A DNA stretch of 39,140 bases from Gemmatimonadota bacterium (lineage in GTDB: Bacteria > Gemmatimonadota > Gemmatimonadetes > Longimicrobiales > Gaopeijiaceae), in NCBI GenBank assembly GCA_029863525.1, contig JAOTVL010000016.1, positions 1 to 39,140 of the forward strand, in the 5' to 3' direction. The notes beneath the pieces were generated by a model. It had not been told where the DNA came from and made no database searches. It saw nothing but the letters and a program-made list of their open reading frames with translations. Position 1 is the stretch's first letter, and every line of letters begins with the position of its first letter. A program made the position numbers and the translations under genes. Below, piece by piece: positions 1 through 7,905 of this stretch.

Positions 1-24
1 TACATCAACATCTCGATCTTCTAG
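1..24 (+). CDS. C-terminal end of an upstream gene, possibly a beta-barrel protein (partial)
   Basis: Frame 1 reads Tyr-Ile-Asn-Ile-Ser-Ile-Phe and then TAG at 22-24. A short alternating polar/hydrophobic strand with a terminal phenylalanine is the usual ending of outer-membrane beta-barrel proteins, and this genome region is rich in such proteins. Only seven codons are present, so both the frame and the assignment are tentative. Confidence 0.3.
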   Translation, partial: YINISIF

Positions 25-60
25 ACGGCAATCTCCGAGACGGGAATCTCCGCCGGGGGC

Positions 61-101
61 CATTCGCGAAAGAACGGGCGGGCCCCGAAGGACCCGCCCG
101 T
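61..101 (-). terminator. Rho-independent-type terminator of the leftward peptidase/barrel gene
   Basis: Bases 74-82 pair with 93-101 (nine G/C-rich pairs). After one mismatch there are two more pairs, closing on a loop that reads TTCG on the minus strand, a very stable tetraloop. On the minus strand the stem is followed by a T-rich run (TCTTTCG). It lies 23 bases beyond the stop codon of the leftward gene, as expected for its terminator. Confidence 0.6.
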
Positions 102-123
102 CGACGCCTCCGCTACGCGCCGT

Positions 124-3100
124 CTACCATCCGGGCGCGAGATTGAAGCCCCAGTGCCAGCCCTTGTCCGGGCGCTGGAACGGGTACGCGTAGTAGGTCT
201 CGAGAATCAGGAACCCGAGGACGTTCACCCGGGCCGAGAGACCCATGGACACCACCGGCACACGCGCCGTGGACGACGTGCTCCATTCGAGTACCGGATC
301 GTCCCCGATGAACGGGTTGTCCCAGGCGAGCCCCGCATCCGCGAACGCGACCAGCTCGGTCGGCAGGAAGGGGAAGTTGATCAGCCCGAGCTGCTCGACC
401 CCGATGAATGGAATGCGAGCTTCCACGCTGCCCACCGCCAGCCGGTTCCCGTACAGGCGATTCAGCGTCGGGCACGTGTTCGACGTCGTCGCGCCCGCGT
501 CACACTCCGCCGCGCTGAAGCTCTCCCACGCGTAGCCCCGGATGAACGTCTCATAGCCGAGGAATAGAGGATTGAAGAGTCCGAAGCCGTCGCGCACCGC
601 CTCATCCACCGTCAGCCCGTACCGGCCATAGTGCAGACCGCGCACGCCGATCGTGAGGTTCTTGTGCGGTGCGTAATAGCGACGGAAATCACCGATGATC
701 GTAGCGAAATTGGCGGTTCCGATCGTCTGCTCGACCTCGAACCGGTAGCGACCGCCTCGGATCGGTGAGACGAACCCGAAGAACGCGTTGTCGCCAACGA
801 GCGCGATGGACGTCTGTGCGAGGTTGACCGCATTCGGAGCGTCGAGCTGTTCGCGATCGAAGCCGATCGTCTGCCCGAACGCGTTCGTGTAGAACTTGTC
901 CAGCTCGATGTCGTAGCTGTAGCGATTCACCCCGAGCCCGAATTCCAACCGTTCGGTCGTCGAGAAGGGGTACTGGATCTGGCCCTGCGCGGTCGTGATG
1001 AAGATGCGCAGCCGCTGCAGACCGATGTAGGGTCCTGCGTCGTCCGATCCGAATACGTAGTTCCCGAGCAGGTAAGGAATCCGCCCGCCGCTCAGAATCC
1101 AGTTGATTCGGTTCGACTGATCGGCGTAGAACGCCTGGCCTCCGATGTCCTTGAACGTACCGTTCGCCTGCACGGCCACGCCTAGGATCTTGTTGCCGAG
1201 CATGTCGCTGAAGTACGCCGACGTGGCACCACCGATGTAGTTGCCGTAGCTGTCGGTCCCGACTCCCACCGTCGGCTGGCCGACGTAGTCGAGCGAGAGC
1301 CCCGCGGAGTAATCCTCGCCCTGTTCCGGCTCGTAGGTACCGCTCGGCAGGAGTCCGGTGTTCGGGTCCTCGAGGTAGGCGGCCACCCGACTGAATCGAT
1401 CGGGGCTGGCGGGCGCGAGGTACCGGCCGGGCTTGAACTCCTCGTCGTCGATCGCGACCACGACGCCTTCGTCGAGCGGGCGCGTATAGATGTGGAACTC
1501 CATCTCGTCGAAGACGGTGAACGCAGCCGTGCCGTTCGACGCGACCGAAAGCGCGGGCGAGAGGTACGTGTGCCCGCTGACGCCCGTCTTCAGATTCGTG
1601 ATTCGACGGACCGCGCCGTTGTCGAGATCGAGCTCGTAGATGTCGCTGACCCCGTCCTGATCGGAGATGAAGTACAGGCTCTCGCCGTCTCCGGAGAACT
1701 GAGGGTTGATGTGCTTCACGTTCCCGAAGACCGGCAGCACCCGCACCGCGCCCGTCTCGACGTCGATCGTCGAAATCTGGAACTGACTATAGGCGAGCGT
1801 CTCGAAGTTGGTCTCCGGCCCGCGGTCGGACGTGAACGCGATCGTCGAGCCGTCGGGGGACCAACTCGGCTGGAGATCGGCGAACTTGTCGTCCGTCAGC
1901 CGCGTGAGTGCGTCGGCCTCGAGGTCGTAGAGATAGAGGTCGGAAATGCCGCCACGGGTGCCGGAGAAGGCCATGTATCGACCGTCCGGCGACCAGGCCG
2001 GATTCGTGATGGCGGTCGGTCCGTTGTCGCGGTCCGAGAACGAAATCCGACGCTGAACCGCGCCGTTCTCAGAGCTGACGACGATGAGCTGGTTGTCCCC
2101 TTGGGCGACGACCACGTAGGCGAAGAACCTCGAGTCGGGCGACCACGTGCCCGACGAGTCGATGAAGCGCAACGCGTCGATGTGCGGGTCGGAGTTCGCG
2201 CTCGAGAGCTTCCGGATGATCTCACCGGTCTCAGCGTTCGCCATGTAGAGATCGACCGAGAAAAGGTCCTTCTCGGAAAGAAACGCGACGAAGCGTCCGT
2301 CGGGGCTGAGCGCGGGCGAGATGTTGACGCTTCCCGACCCGGTGCTGGGCGCCAGGATCAGCTTGCCCGCGTCGGCAGGATCCTGACGTCCCTCCATGAA
2401 CGGCAGGTACAGCTCCGCGACCGACTCCTTCCAACGGGCCGAGAGCGTGTCGGTCGGCATCGCGAGCACGCCCTGGATGGCGTTCTCGAAGCCGACCCTG
2501 AGGGCGCGTCGGTATACCTGCACGACCGCGTCGTCACCGTACGTTCCGCCGATGTACGCCCATAGGCCCTGACCAAACCGGTACGGGAAGAAGCGCGACT
2601 CACGCGTCATCTGCTTGATGGTCGGGAGGTCGTCGCGAAGGATCGCGTCGCGCATCCACATGGCGGTGAGCGGGTCTTCGCGCCCGACCGACATGTACTC
2701 GGCCATACCCTCGATCAGCCAGAGCGGGAGGGAGCCGAGACCGCGCAGCCCACCACCCCGGCGAGACTGGGCGATGTTGTATTGGAACGCGTGGACCAGC
2801 TCGTGGCCGAGCACGTGGTCGGTATCCCAGTACGAGCCGGTGAGGGGCATGATGACCCGGTTCTTCAGCGACTCGGTAACACCCCCGGTGCCTTCACCGA
2901 TGAAGCCGGACAGCGTGTTCGTCTGCTGGAAGTCCGGGTGGTCGGCGTACAGAATGACGGGTTTCCGCGTCTCGAAGTCGTGCTGGAAGGTCCGTGCGAG
3001 GCGCTCGTACCAACGCTCGCCCATGCGGACCGCGTCCATCACGGCTTCGTCCTCTTCGGGATAGTAATGCCAGTCGAAGTGATCGGATTCCAGGACTCGG

Positions 3101-3243
3101 AATTCGAAATCGTCGAACTGGACCTTGTTCCGCCCGAAGTACTGAGCGGCCGAGTCCAACGGAATGAAGGGCAGCGCGAGGGCACCGACCAACGCCGAGA
3201 ACACGACGCGGCGAAGGCTCGCTTTCGACAGGGACTTCTTCAT
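124..3243 (-). CDS. Exported gluzincin peptidase / TolB-like beta-propeller / Omp85-like barrel fusion
   Basis: This 1039-residue protein has three parts. After a signal peptide ending near SAAQ, residues about 40-300 hold a zinc peptidase (peptidase MA-like) with HELVH at 147-151 and a downstream WLIEGMAEY segment carrying the likely third ligand Glu. Residues about 310-620 are PD40/TolB-type beta-propeller repeats, recognisable by recurring SPDGR and WSPDG motifs. The remainder looks like the Omp85/bacterial surface antigen barrel, with an IRGY motif near residue 900, strands rich in aromatic residues and a terminal Trp. The ATG at 3243 was chosen because GAGG lies about eight bases upstream and a basic-hydrophobic signal follows directly; an upstream start would add ten residues. 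It probably sits in the outer membrane with a periplasmic or surface protease. The substrate is unknown. Confidence 0.85.
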   Translation of the reverse strand: MKKSLSKASLRRVVFSALVGALALPFIPLDSAAQYFGRNKVQFDDFEFRVLESDHFDWHYYPEEDEAVMDAVRMGERWYERLARTFQHDFETRKPVILYADHPDFQQTNTLSGFIGEGTGGVTESLKNRVIMPLTGSYWDTDHVLGHELVHAFQYNIAQSRRGGGLRGLGSLPLWLIEGMAEYMSVGREDPLTAMWMRDAILRDDLPTIKQMTRESRFFPYRFGQGLWAYIGGTYGDDAVVQVYRRALRVGFENAIQGVLAMPTDTLSARWKESVAELYLPFMEGRQDPADAGKLILAPSTGSGSVNISPALSPDGRFVAFLSEKDLFSVDLYMANAETGEIIRKLSSANSDPHIDALRFIDSSGTWSPDSRFFAYVVVAQGDNQLIVVSSENGAVQRRISFSDRDNGPTAITNPAWSPDGRYMAFSGTRGGISDLYLYDLEADALTRLTDDKFADLQPSWSPDGSTIAFTSDRGPETNFETLAYSQFQISTIDVETGAVRVLPVFGNVKHINPQFSGDGESLYFISDQDGVSDIYELDLDNGAVRRITNLKTGVSGHTYLSPALSVASNGTAAFTVFDEMEFHIYTRPLDEGVVVAIDDEEFKPGRYLAPASPDRFSRVAAYLEDPNTGLLPSGTYEPEQGEDYSAGLSLDYVGQPTVGVGTDSYGNYIGGATSAYFSDMLGNKILGVAVQANGTFKDIGGQAFYADQSNRINWILSGGRIPYLLGNYVFGSDDAGPYIGLQRLRIFITTAQGQIQYPFSTTERLEFGLGVNRYSYDIELDKFYTNAFGQTIGFDREQLDAPNAVNLAQTSIALVGDNAFFGFVSPIRGGRYRFEVEQTIGTANFATIIGDFRRYYAPHKNLTIGVRGLHYGRYGLTVDEAVRDGFGLFNPLFLGYETFIRGYAWESFSAAECDAGATTSNTCPTLNRLYGNRLAVGSVEARIPFIGVEQLGLINFPFLPTELVAFADAGLAWDNPFIGDDPVLEWSTSSTARVPVVSMGLSARVNVLGFLILETYYAYPFQRPDKGWHWGFNLAPGW

Positions 3244-3511
3244 CTCGACCTCAGCTATGAGTAGTGCCGCCACCCGATCCGTCTAGTAAGACGAACACGC
3301 GCCGAAGAGTTGCACATGGTGCGTCGAGTGCGTTCGAGCCGCACGTTCTCCAGCAGGTGATCCGGATCCTTACCTTCCTGCAACCCCCTCGGGAGGGGCT
3401 TGTGTTCCGTTTCGCGTTGACCCGTCCCCCCGAACCCCACGACATTGCGGTGTCCGATCTCCACCTGGACCCCGCGCGTTGACGGGTCGCACCCTCCAGC
3501 CCACGTACGAC
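3244..3511. promoter_or_regulatory. Divergent intergenic region
   Basis: This space separates the leftward peptidase/barrel gene from the rightward BNR lipoprotein operon, so it should hold promoters for both. I see no convincing -35/-10 pair. One hairpin is present: 3385-3389 (CCCCT) pairs with 3394-3398 (AGGGG) around a four-base loop. Its role is unknown. Confidence 0.3.
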
Positions 3512-4738
3512 ATGGACCGCTCTTGGCTTTCCGCTTCGTTGATCCTGTCCACCCTGGCGTGCGTCGGAGGCGGCGACCCGAGCCTGTATGTGGCGCAGAC
3601 GGTCGTCGAGTCTCCGGCGGGACCGGACAGCGGTGAGCCGTTCCTCGCGACCGACGGCGAGCGGGTCTACCTGAGTTGGCTCGAGGCCGCCGACGACGAC
3701 CATCACGAGTTGAAGATGGCCCGTTTGGAGAGCGACGGCTGGGGCGCGCCGACGATGATCGCTCGGAGCGATCGCTTCTTCGTGAACTGGGCGGACTTCC
3801 CGTCGCTGACCCCGGGCCCGGATGGAACGCTCTGGGCTCACTGGCTACAGCGAGGCGCAGCGGGGGGGTACGACTACGCGGTGCGGATCGCTCACTCCCG
3901 CGACGGCGGCAAGGCCTGGTCCGATCCTGTCACGCTGCACGAGGACGACTCACCCACCGAGCACGGATTCGTATCGACCTTCGTCCAGGACGATGGCGTC
4001 GGCTTCGTCTGGCTCGACGGTCGCCGGTACGCGGCGGGACCCGACGGCGAGCCAGCGTCCCAAGAGATGACGTTGCGGTATCGTTTCGTGGGGGTCGATG
4101 GGTCGATGCGGGCCGAGACGCTCCTCGACGGGCGGGTCTGTGACTGCTGTCAGACCTCGTCGGCGGTGACCTCGGAGGGACCGGTGGCGGTGTATCGAGA
4201 TCGCTCGCCCCACGAGATCCGCGACATCTACATCACGCGCCTCCGCGACGGCGCGTGGACGGAGGGCTCGCCCGTCCACGAAGACGGATGGGAGATCGGG
4301 GGCTGTCCGGTGAACGGGCCCGCGGTCGCAGCGCGCGGCACGGAAGTGGCCGTGGCCTGGTTCACCGGCGCGGGCAACGTCGCCCGAGTCAAAGTGGCGT
4401 TTTCACAAGACGCCGGCGCCACGTTCGGCGAGCCGATCGTGGTGGACGACGGGAACCCCGAGGGGCGCGTCGATCTTCTACTCGGTGAGGACGGTTCGGC
4501 CTATGTGAGTTGGCTTGAGCGGACGGGAGGTGAAGCCGCCGAGGTTCGGCTCCGGAGCGTCCGACCGGACGGTGGCGCGAGCGCGAGCGCTCCGTTGGTC
4601 CGCTCCTCCGCGGGCCGGCCCAGCGGCTTTCCTCGCATGGTGGCTCGGGGGGAGGGAGACGTGATTCTGGCGTGGACCGATCTGGAGGGTGCCGCCCCTC
4701 AGGTCCGCGTCGCGCGACTGGAGCTGGAAAACGAATGA
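3512..4738 (+). CDS. BNR/sialidase-fold lipoprotein with a CDCC cysteine motif
   Basis: This 408-residue exported lipoprotein starts with a hydrophobic signal and a lipobox STLAC, giving lipidation at Cys17. The body is made of beta-propeller blades with Asp-box-like turns (for example SRDGGKAW), as in exo-alpha-sialidase-like proteins. Two cysteine motifs stand out: CDCC at 210-213 and GCPVNGP, with Cys265. I recall both as conserved in a family of uncharacterised bacterial BNR proteins; a metal site or disulfides are possible. Sialidase catalytic residues are not evident, so enzyme activity should not be assumed. An in-frame TTG at 3479 is a possible earlier start, but the ATG at 3512 places the signal peptide correctly. 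The gene overlaps the TlpA-like gene by four bases (ATGA). Confidence 0.8.
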   Translation: MDRSWLSASLILSTLACVGGGDPSLYVAQTVVESPAGPDSGEPFLATDGERVYLSWLEAADDDHHELKMARLESDGWGAPTMIARSDRFFVNWADFPSLTPGPDGTLWAHWLQRGAAGGYDYAVRIAHSRDGGKAWSDPVTLHEDDSPTEHGFVSTFVQDDGVGFVWLDGRRYAAGPDGEPASQEMTLRYRFVGVDGSMRAETLLDGRVCDCCQTSSAVTSEGPVAVYRDRSPHEIRDIYITRLRDGAWTEGSPVHEDGWEIGGCPVNGPAVAARGTEVAVAWFTGAGNVARVKVAFSQDAGATFGEPIVVDDGNPEGRVDLLLGEDGSAYVSWLERTGGEAAEVRLRSVRPDGGASASAPLVRSSAGRPSGFPRMVARGEGDVILAWTDLEGAAPQVRVARLELENE

Positions 4739-5262
4739 AGACGGCATCGAGGAACCGGAGCCTGACCTGGCCTGCGCTCCTCGCGTTGGCCGCGGTCTCG
4801 GCCTGTGAGCTCGCCGAGAACGCCGGACCTCCGCAGATCGGGCGGCCTGCCCGTGAGTACAGCGCCGCCACCTTGGCTGGGGAGCAGGTCACGCTGGAGT
4901 CGATGCGTGGGCGTGTGGTCCTCCTCAACCTCTGGGCCACGTGGTGCACACCGTGTCGGATGGAGACGCCCTACCTCCAGTCCATCTACGAGGAGCGCAG
5001 GGACGAGGGCTTCGAGATCGTCGGCATCTCCATGGATACCGGCAACGCGGCGGACGACGTCGCGATGTTCGTCGACGAGTACGGGGTGAGCTACACGATC
5101 CTGCATGATCCACAGATGCGGGGCATGGAGCTGTACAGCGTGCTGGGCCTCCCCGCGACATTTCTGATCGACCGCGACGGCGTGCTGCGCTGGATGCGGT
5201 ACGGACCGATTCCCGAGGACGATCCGGAGTTTCTCGCGGCGCTCGAGGACGCCCTGTCTTGA
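4735..5262 (+). CDS. TlpA/ResA-like thioredoxin lipoprotein
   Basis: This 175-residue protein has a lipoprotein signal with lipobox VSAC (Cys24), so it is anchored in the cell envelope. The thioredoxin fold carries the WCTPC redox motif at 70-74 and the cis-proline segment GLPATF with Pro140. The length and insertions match the TlpA/ResA/AhpC-TSA group, which reduces disulfides in exported proteins or in cytochrome c maturation. The start ATG overlaps the stop of the cysteine-rich BNR lipoprotein gene, so the two are probably co-translated and TlpA may act on that neighbour. The last four bases overlap the next gene through TTGA. Confidence 0.9.
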   Translation: MKTASRNRSLTWPALLALAAVSACELAENAGPPQIGRPAREYSAATLAGEQVTLESMRGRVVLLNLWATWCTPCRMETPYLQSIYEERRDEGFEIVGISMDTGNAADDVAMFVDEYGVSYTILHDPQMRGMELYSVLGLPATFLIDRDGVLRWMRYGPIPEDDPEFLAALEDALS

Positions 5263-6374
5263 CGCATTCGGGCCCCGAAGTGGTCGATCCCGCTTCGGTC
5301 GAAACTCCGATCGGGTGCGTCGACCTCGAGCGGGCCCGGGCCAACGCGAAACGCGTGGTTGCCTACCTCGACCGCCATGGTCTGGGCTGGCGGCCGCACA
5401 TCAAGACGCACAAGTCGCGGCTCGTGGCCCGGATTCAACTCGATGCCGGAGCGCGCGGACTCACCGTTGCGACACTGCGGGAAGCCGAGGTCATGGGCTC
5501 GCTCACCGACGATCTGCTTCTCGCGTACCCGCCGGTCGGCGACGCCAAGCTGCAGCGCTTGCTGCGGCTGCCGGCTGAGATCGACCTGAAGGTCGCACTG
5601 GATTCAGTCGAGGTCCTCGAGCCCCTTGCTCGGGCGGCGGCACAGGCGGGCCGTACGATCGGCGTGCTCGTCGAACAGGACGTGGGTTTGGGCCGGGTCG
5701 GCCTCCAATCCGCGGAAGCGGTCGCGGACCTTGCCCGGCGAACGCGTGACCTACCGGGCGTCTCATTCCGTGGGATCATGTTCTATCCGGGTCATATCCG
5801 CATGGCCGAGTCGCAACAGGGGGCGCATATCGAAGGTGTTTCCTCCTCGGTTTCGAGAACGCTCGCGGCGCTTCGCTCCGACGCGCTCGAGCCGGAGATC
5901 GTATCGGGCGGATCGACGCCCACGCTCTGGAGGAGCCACGAAGTATCGGGCCTGACCGAGATCCGTTCCGGCTCGTGCATCTACAACGACCGGGAAGCGC
6001 TCGCGGTCGGTGTGGCCGACGCGGATGATCTCGCGTATACGGTGCTCGCGACCGTCGTCAGCACGGCGGTGCCGGGCCACGCCGTGGTCGATGCCGGCTC
6101 CAAGGCCGTCTCGAAGGAGGCGCGCGGCGACGGCGAGGGGTACGGCTTCCTTCTCGAGCATCCGGAAGTGGTCGTTGCGGGTCTCTCCGAGGAGCACGGC
6201 GTGCTGGACATCGGCGCTTCGGAGTGGCGACCCCGCATCGGCGAGCGGGTCCGCATCGTTCCGAACCACGTCTGCGTCTCGGTCAACCTCCAGGACCGAG
6301 TGCTGGCGATCGACGCCGGTCAATACCGCTGGATGGCTCTCGAGGGGAGGGGGCGAGGCGCGTGGGTCGACTGA
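5259..6374 (+). CDS. D-serine dehydratase / D-threonine aldolase-like PLP enzyme
   Basis: This fold-type III PLP enzyme of 371 residues has an alanine-racemase-type N-terminal barrel. The PLP lysine is most likely Lys49 in RPHIKTHK. Near the C-terminus, NHVC places His337 and Cys339 where this family binds a divalent metal. A His-x-Cys pair is, as I recall, characteristic of the zinc-dependent eukaryotic-type D-serine dehydratase, whereas D-threonine aldolases of Alcaligenes type use His-x-Asp. The likely reaction is therefore beta-elimination from a D-hydroxy amino acid, or a retro-aldol cleavage. The TTG at 5259 overlaps the upstream stop; a GTG at 5280 is an alternative start. A ridA gene in the same operon fits a dehydratase that releases 2-aminoacrylate. 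Confidence 0.8.
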   Translation: MTHSGPEVVDPASVETPIGCVDLERARANAKRVVAYLDRHGLGWRPHIKTHKSRLVARIQLDAGARGLTVATLREAEVMGSLTDDLLLAYPPVGDAKLQRLLRLPAEIDLKVALDSVEVLEPLARAAAQAGRTIGVLVEQDVGLGRVGLQSAEAVADLARRTRDLPGVSFRGIMFYPGHIRMAESQQGAHIEGVSSSVSRTLAALRSDALEPEIVSGGSTPTLWRSHEVSGLTEIRSGSCIYNDREALAVGVADADDLAYTVLATVVSTAVPGHAVVDAGSKAVSKEARGDGEGYGFLLEHPEVVVAGLSEEHGVLDIGASEWRPRIGERVRIVPNHVCVSVNLQDRVLAIDAGQYRWMALEGRGRGAWVD

Positions 6375-7351
6375 CGCTGGATCGGGCCGAGGCGCTCCTG
6401 GAGTCGATGCGGGCCGTCCGGGTGCTGGTGGTGGGCGATCTCATGCTCGACCGCTACGTCTCGGGCTCGGTGGACCGGATCTCACCCGAGGCGCCCGTCC
6501 CGGTCGTCTTGGTCGACACGGAGCGCTTCGCGATCGGGGGCGCGGGCAATGTCGCGGCCAACGTGACCGCGTTGGGCGCGTCGTGCTCGGTGGTCGGCTG
6601 CGTGGGGGACGACGAGGCCGGACGCACGATGCGAACTGAGCTCGAATCGCTGGGCGTGCATGTGCAGGGCGTCGTCACTGCCGCCCCGAGGCCGACCACG
6701 GTGAAGACGCGAGTCACGTCTCGGATGCAGCAGATCGTCCGTTTCGACCGCGAAGACGAATCGGACGTGCCCACGGAAGTGGCCGACCAGTTGGCTCGGC
6801 GAATCAGGGCACTCGCCCGCTCGTGTCGAGCGCTGGTCATGGAGGATTACAACAAGGGAGTTCTCGTCCCCTCGGTGATCGGCGCTGTCCTCAGCGCGGC
6901 GATCGAGGGTGAGCGCCCGACCGTGGTGGACCCCAAGCGACGGAATTTCTTCTCGTACGGCGGGGTGACGGTCTTCAAGCCGAACGCGAAGGAGCTGGCG
7001 GACGCGCTGGGCGAGTTCATCCACCCCGACGACCCCGTCTGGATGGAGTCGACCCGTCGTCGACTCGAATGTACGCATCTGCTCCTCACGCTCGGCGACC
7101 GAGGCATCGCGCTCCAGAGCGAGGACGACGGCCACCTGCGCGTGCCGACGGTCGCTCGATCCGTGTACGACGTCTCCGGTGCCGGCGACACCGTGACGGC
7201 CGTCGTCGGCACCACGCTCGCCGCAGGCGGATCCGCGCGCGAGGCGGCGGTGCTCGCCAATCATGCGGCCGCCGTGGGCGTGACGAAGTCCGGCGTCGCT
7301 ACCGTATCGCCCGAAGAAATCCTCGAACATCTCAGGAGCCACGATTCATGA
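6362..7351 (+). CDS. rfaE1: D-glycero-beta-D-manno-heptose-7-phosphate kinase (RfaE1 domain)
   Basis: This PfkB-family sugar kinase of 329 residues corresponds to the N-terminal half of HldE. It phosphorylates heptose 7-phosphate at C1 for ADP-heptose synthesis, which supplies the lipopolysaccharide inner core. Diagnostic segments are GDLMLDRY near 25-32, the GGAGN motif at 59-63, the VDPKRRNF segment near 189-196, and the PfkB signature with GAGD at 273-276, where the Asp is the catalytic base. The GTG at 6362 overlaps the upstream gene by 13 bases; a later ATG near 6408 would remove the first helix. The adenylyltransferase half is encoded separately at 30957, so the bifunctional HldE seen in Escherichia coli is split here. 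Confidence 0.9.
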   Translation: MGRLTLDRAEALLESMRAVRVLVVGDLMLDRYVSGSVDRISPEAPVPVVLVDTERFAIGGAGNVAANVTALGASCSVVGCVGDDEAGRTMRTELESLGVHVQGVVTAAPRPTTVKTRVTSRMQQIVRFDREDESDVPTEVADQLARRIRALARSCRALVMEDYNKGVLVPSVIGAVLSAAIEGERPTVVDPKRRNFFSYGGVTVFKPNAKELADALGEFIHPDDPVWMESTRRRLECTHLLLTLGDRGIALQSEDDGHLRVPTVARSVYDVSGAGDTVTAVVGTTLAAGGSAREAAVLANHAAAVGVTKSGVATVSPEEILEHLRSHDS

Positions 7352-7737
7352 GCGACCTCCGCTCCGTCCACACCGACCGGGCACCCGCCGCGATCGGCCC
7401 GTACTCCCAGGCGATCGTCGTCGACGACTGGGTGTTCTGTTCCGGACAGATCCCGCTCGATCCACGATCCGGAGAGATGCTGGAGGGCTCCGTCGCGGAA
7501 CAAACCGAGCTGGTCCTGAAGAACCTCAGGGCCGTGCTGGAAGCCGCTGGAGCCTCCATGCAATCCGTGGTCAAGACGACCGTATTTCTATCGGATATGA
7601 ACACCTTTTCCGAGATGAACGAGGTGTACGCGAAGCACTTCGGAGACCACCGTCCGGCGAGGGCCGCAGTGCAGGCCGCCGCGCTGCCGAAATTCTGCGA
7701 CGTGGAGATCGAATGCGTGGCTCGTCGAAGTGGCTGA
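7348..7737 (+). CDS. ridA: RidA family 2-iminobutanoate/2-iminopropanoate deaminase
   Basis: This 129-residue protein is full length for the YjgF/YER057c/UK114 family, whose trimers hydrolyse reactive enamines and imines released by PLP enzymes. Conserved features are AIGPYSQA near 15-22, the SGQIPLDP strand, and Arg105 in RPARAAVQ, equivalent to the carboxylate-binding Arg105 of the Escherichia coli enzyme. The ATG overlaps the rfaE1 stop codon (ATGA), so it is the last gene of the 3512-7737 operon. The PLP dehydratase-like gene two positions upstream is a plausible source of its 2-aminoacrylate-type substrate. Confidence 0.92.
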   Translation: MSDLRSVHTDRAPAAIGPYSQAIVVDDWVFCSGQIPLDPRSGEMLEGSVAEQTELVLKNLRAVLEAAGASMQSVVKTTVFLSDMNTFSEMNEVYAKHFGDHRPARAAVQAAALPKFCDVEIECVARRSG

Positions 7738-7750
7738 TACGCCCATGAAA

Positions 7751-7850
7751 CAGGGGCTCCCGGGATGTTGTGCGCGTGCCACAACCCCTGTACCTTCCGG
7801 GATCGGTGCAGGCCATCCTTTGCACCGGCGGGACGCCAAATCCGTCCCGC
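7751..7850 (+). promoter_or_regulatory. Hairpin-rich leader before the SusC/SusD genes
   Basis: Three inverted repeats occur in a row. GTTGTG 7767-7772 pairs with 7780-7785, enclosed by CAGGG 7751-7755 with 7786-7790. CGGTGCA 7804-7810 pairs perfectly with 7821-7827. GCGGGAC 7828-7834 pairs perfectly with 7844-7850. None is followed by a clear T-run. The first may end the ridA operon, and the last two abut exactly and may form a structured 5' leader for susC. No riboswitch class is recognised. Confidence 0.4.
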
Positions 7851-7905
7851 GAAGAAGGACCAAGGGTGATTCGCTCAAGTCCAACCCCAAGCTGGGAGGA
7901 CGAAC

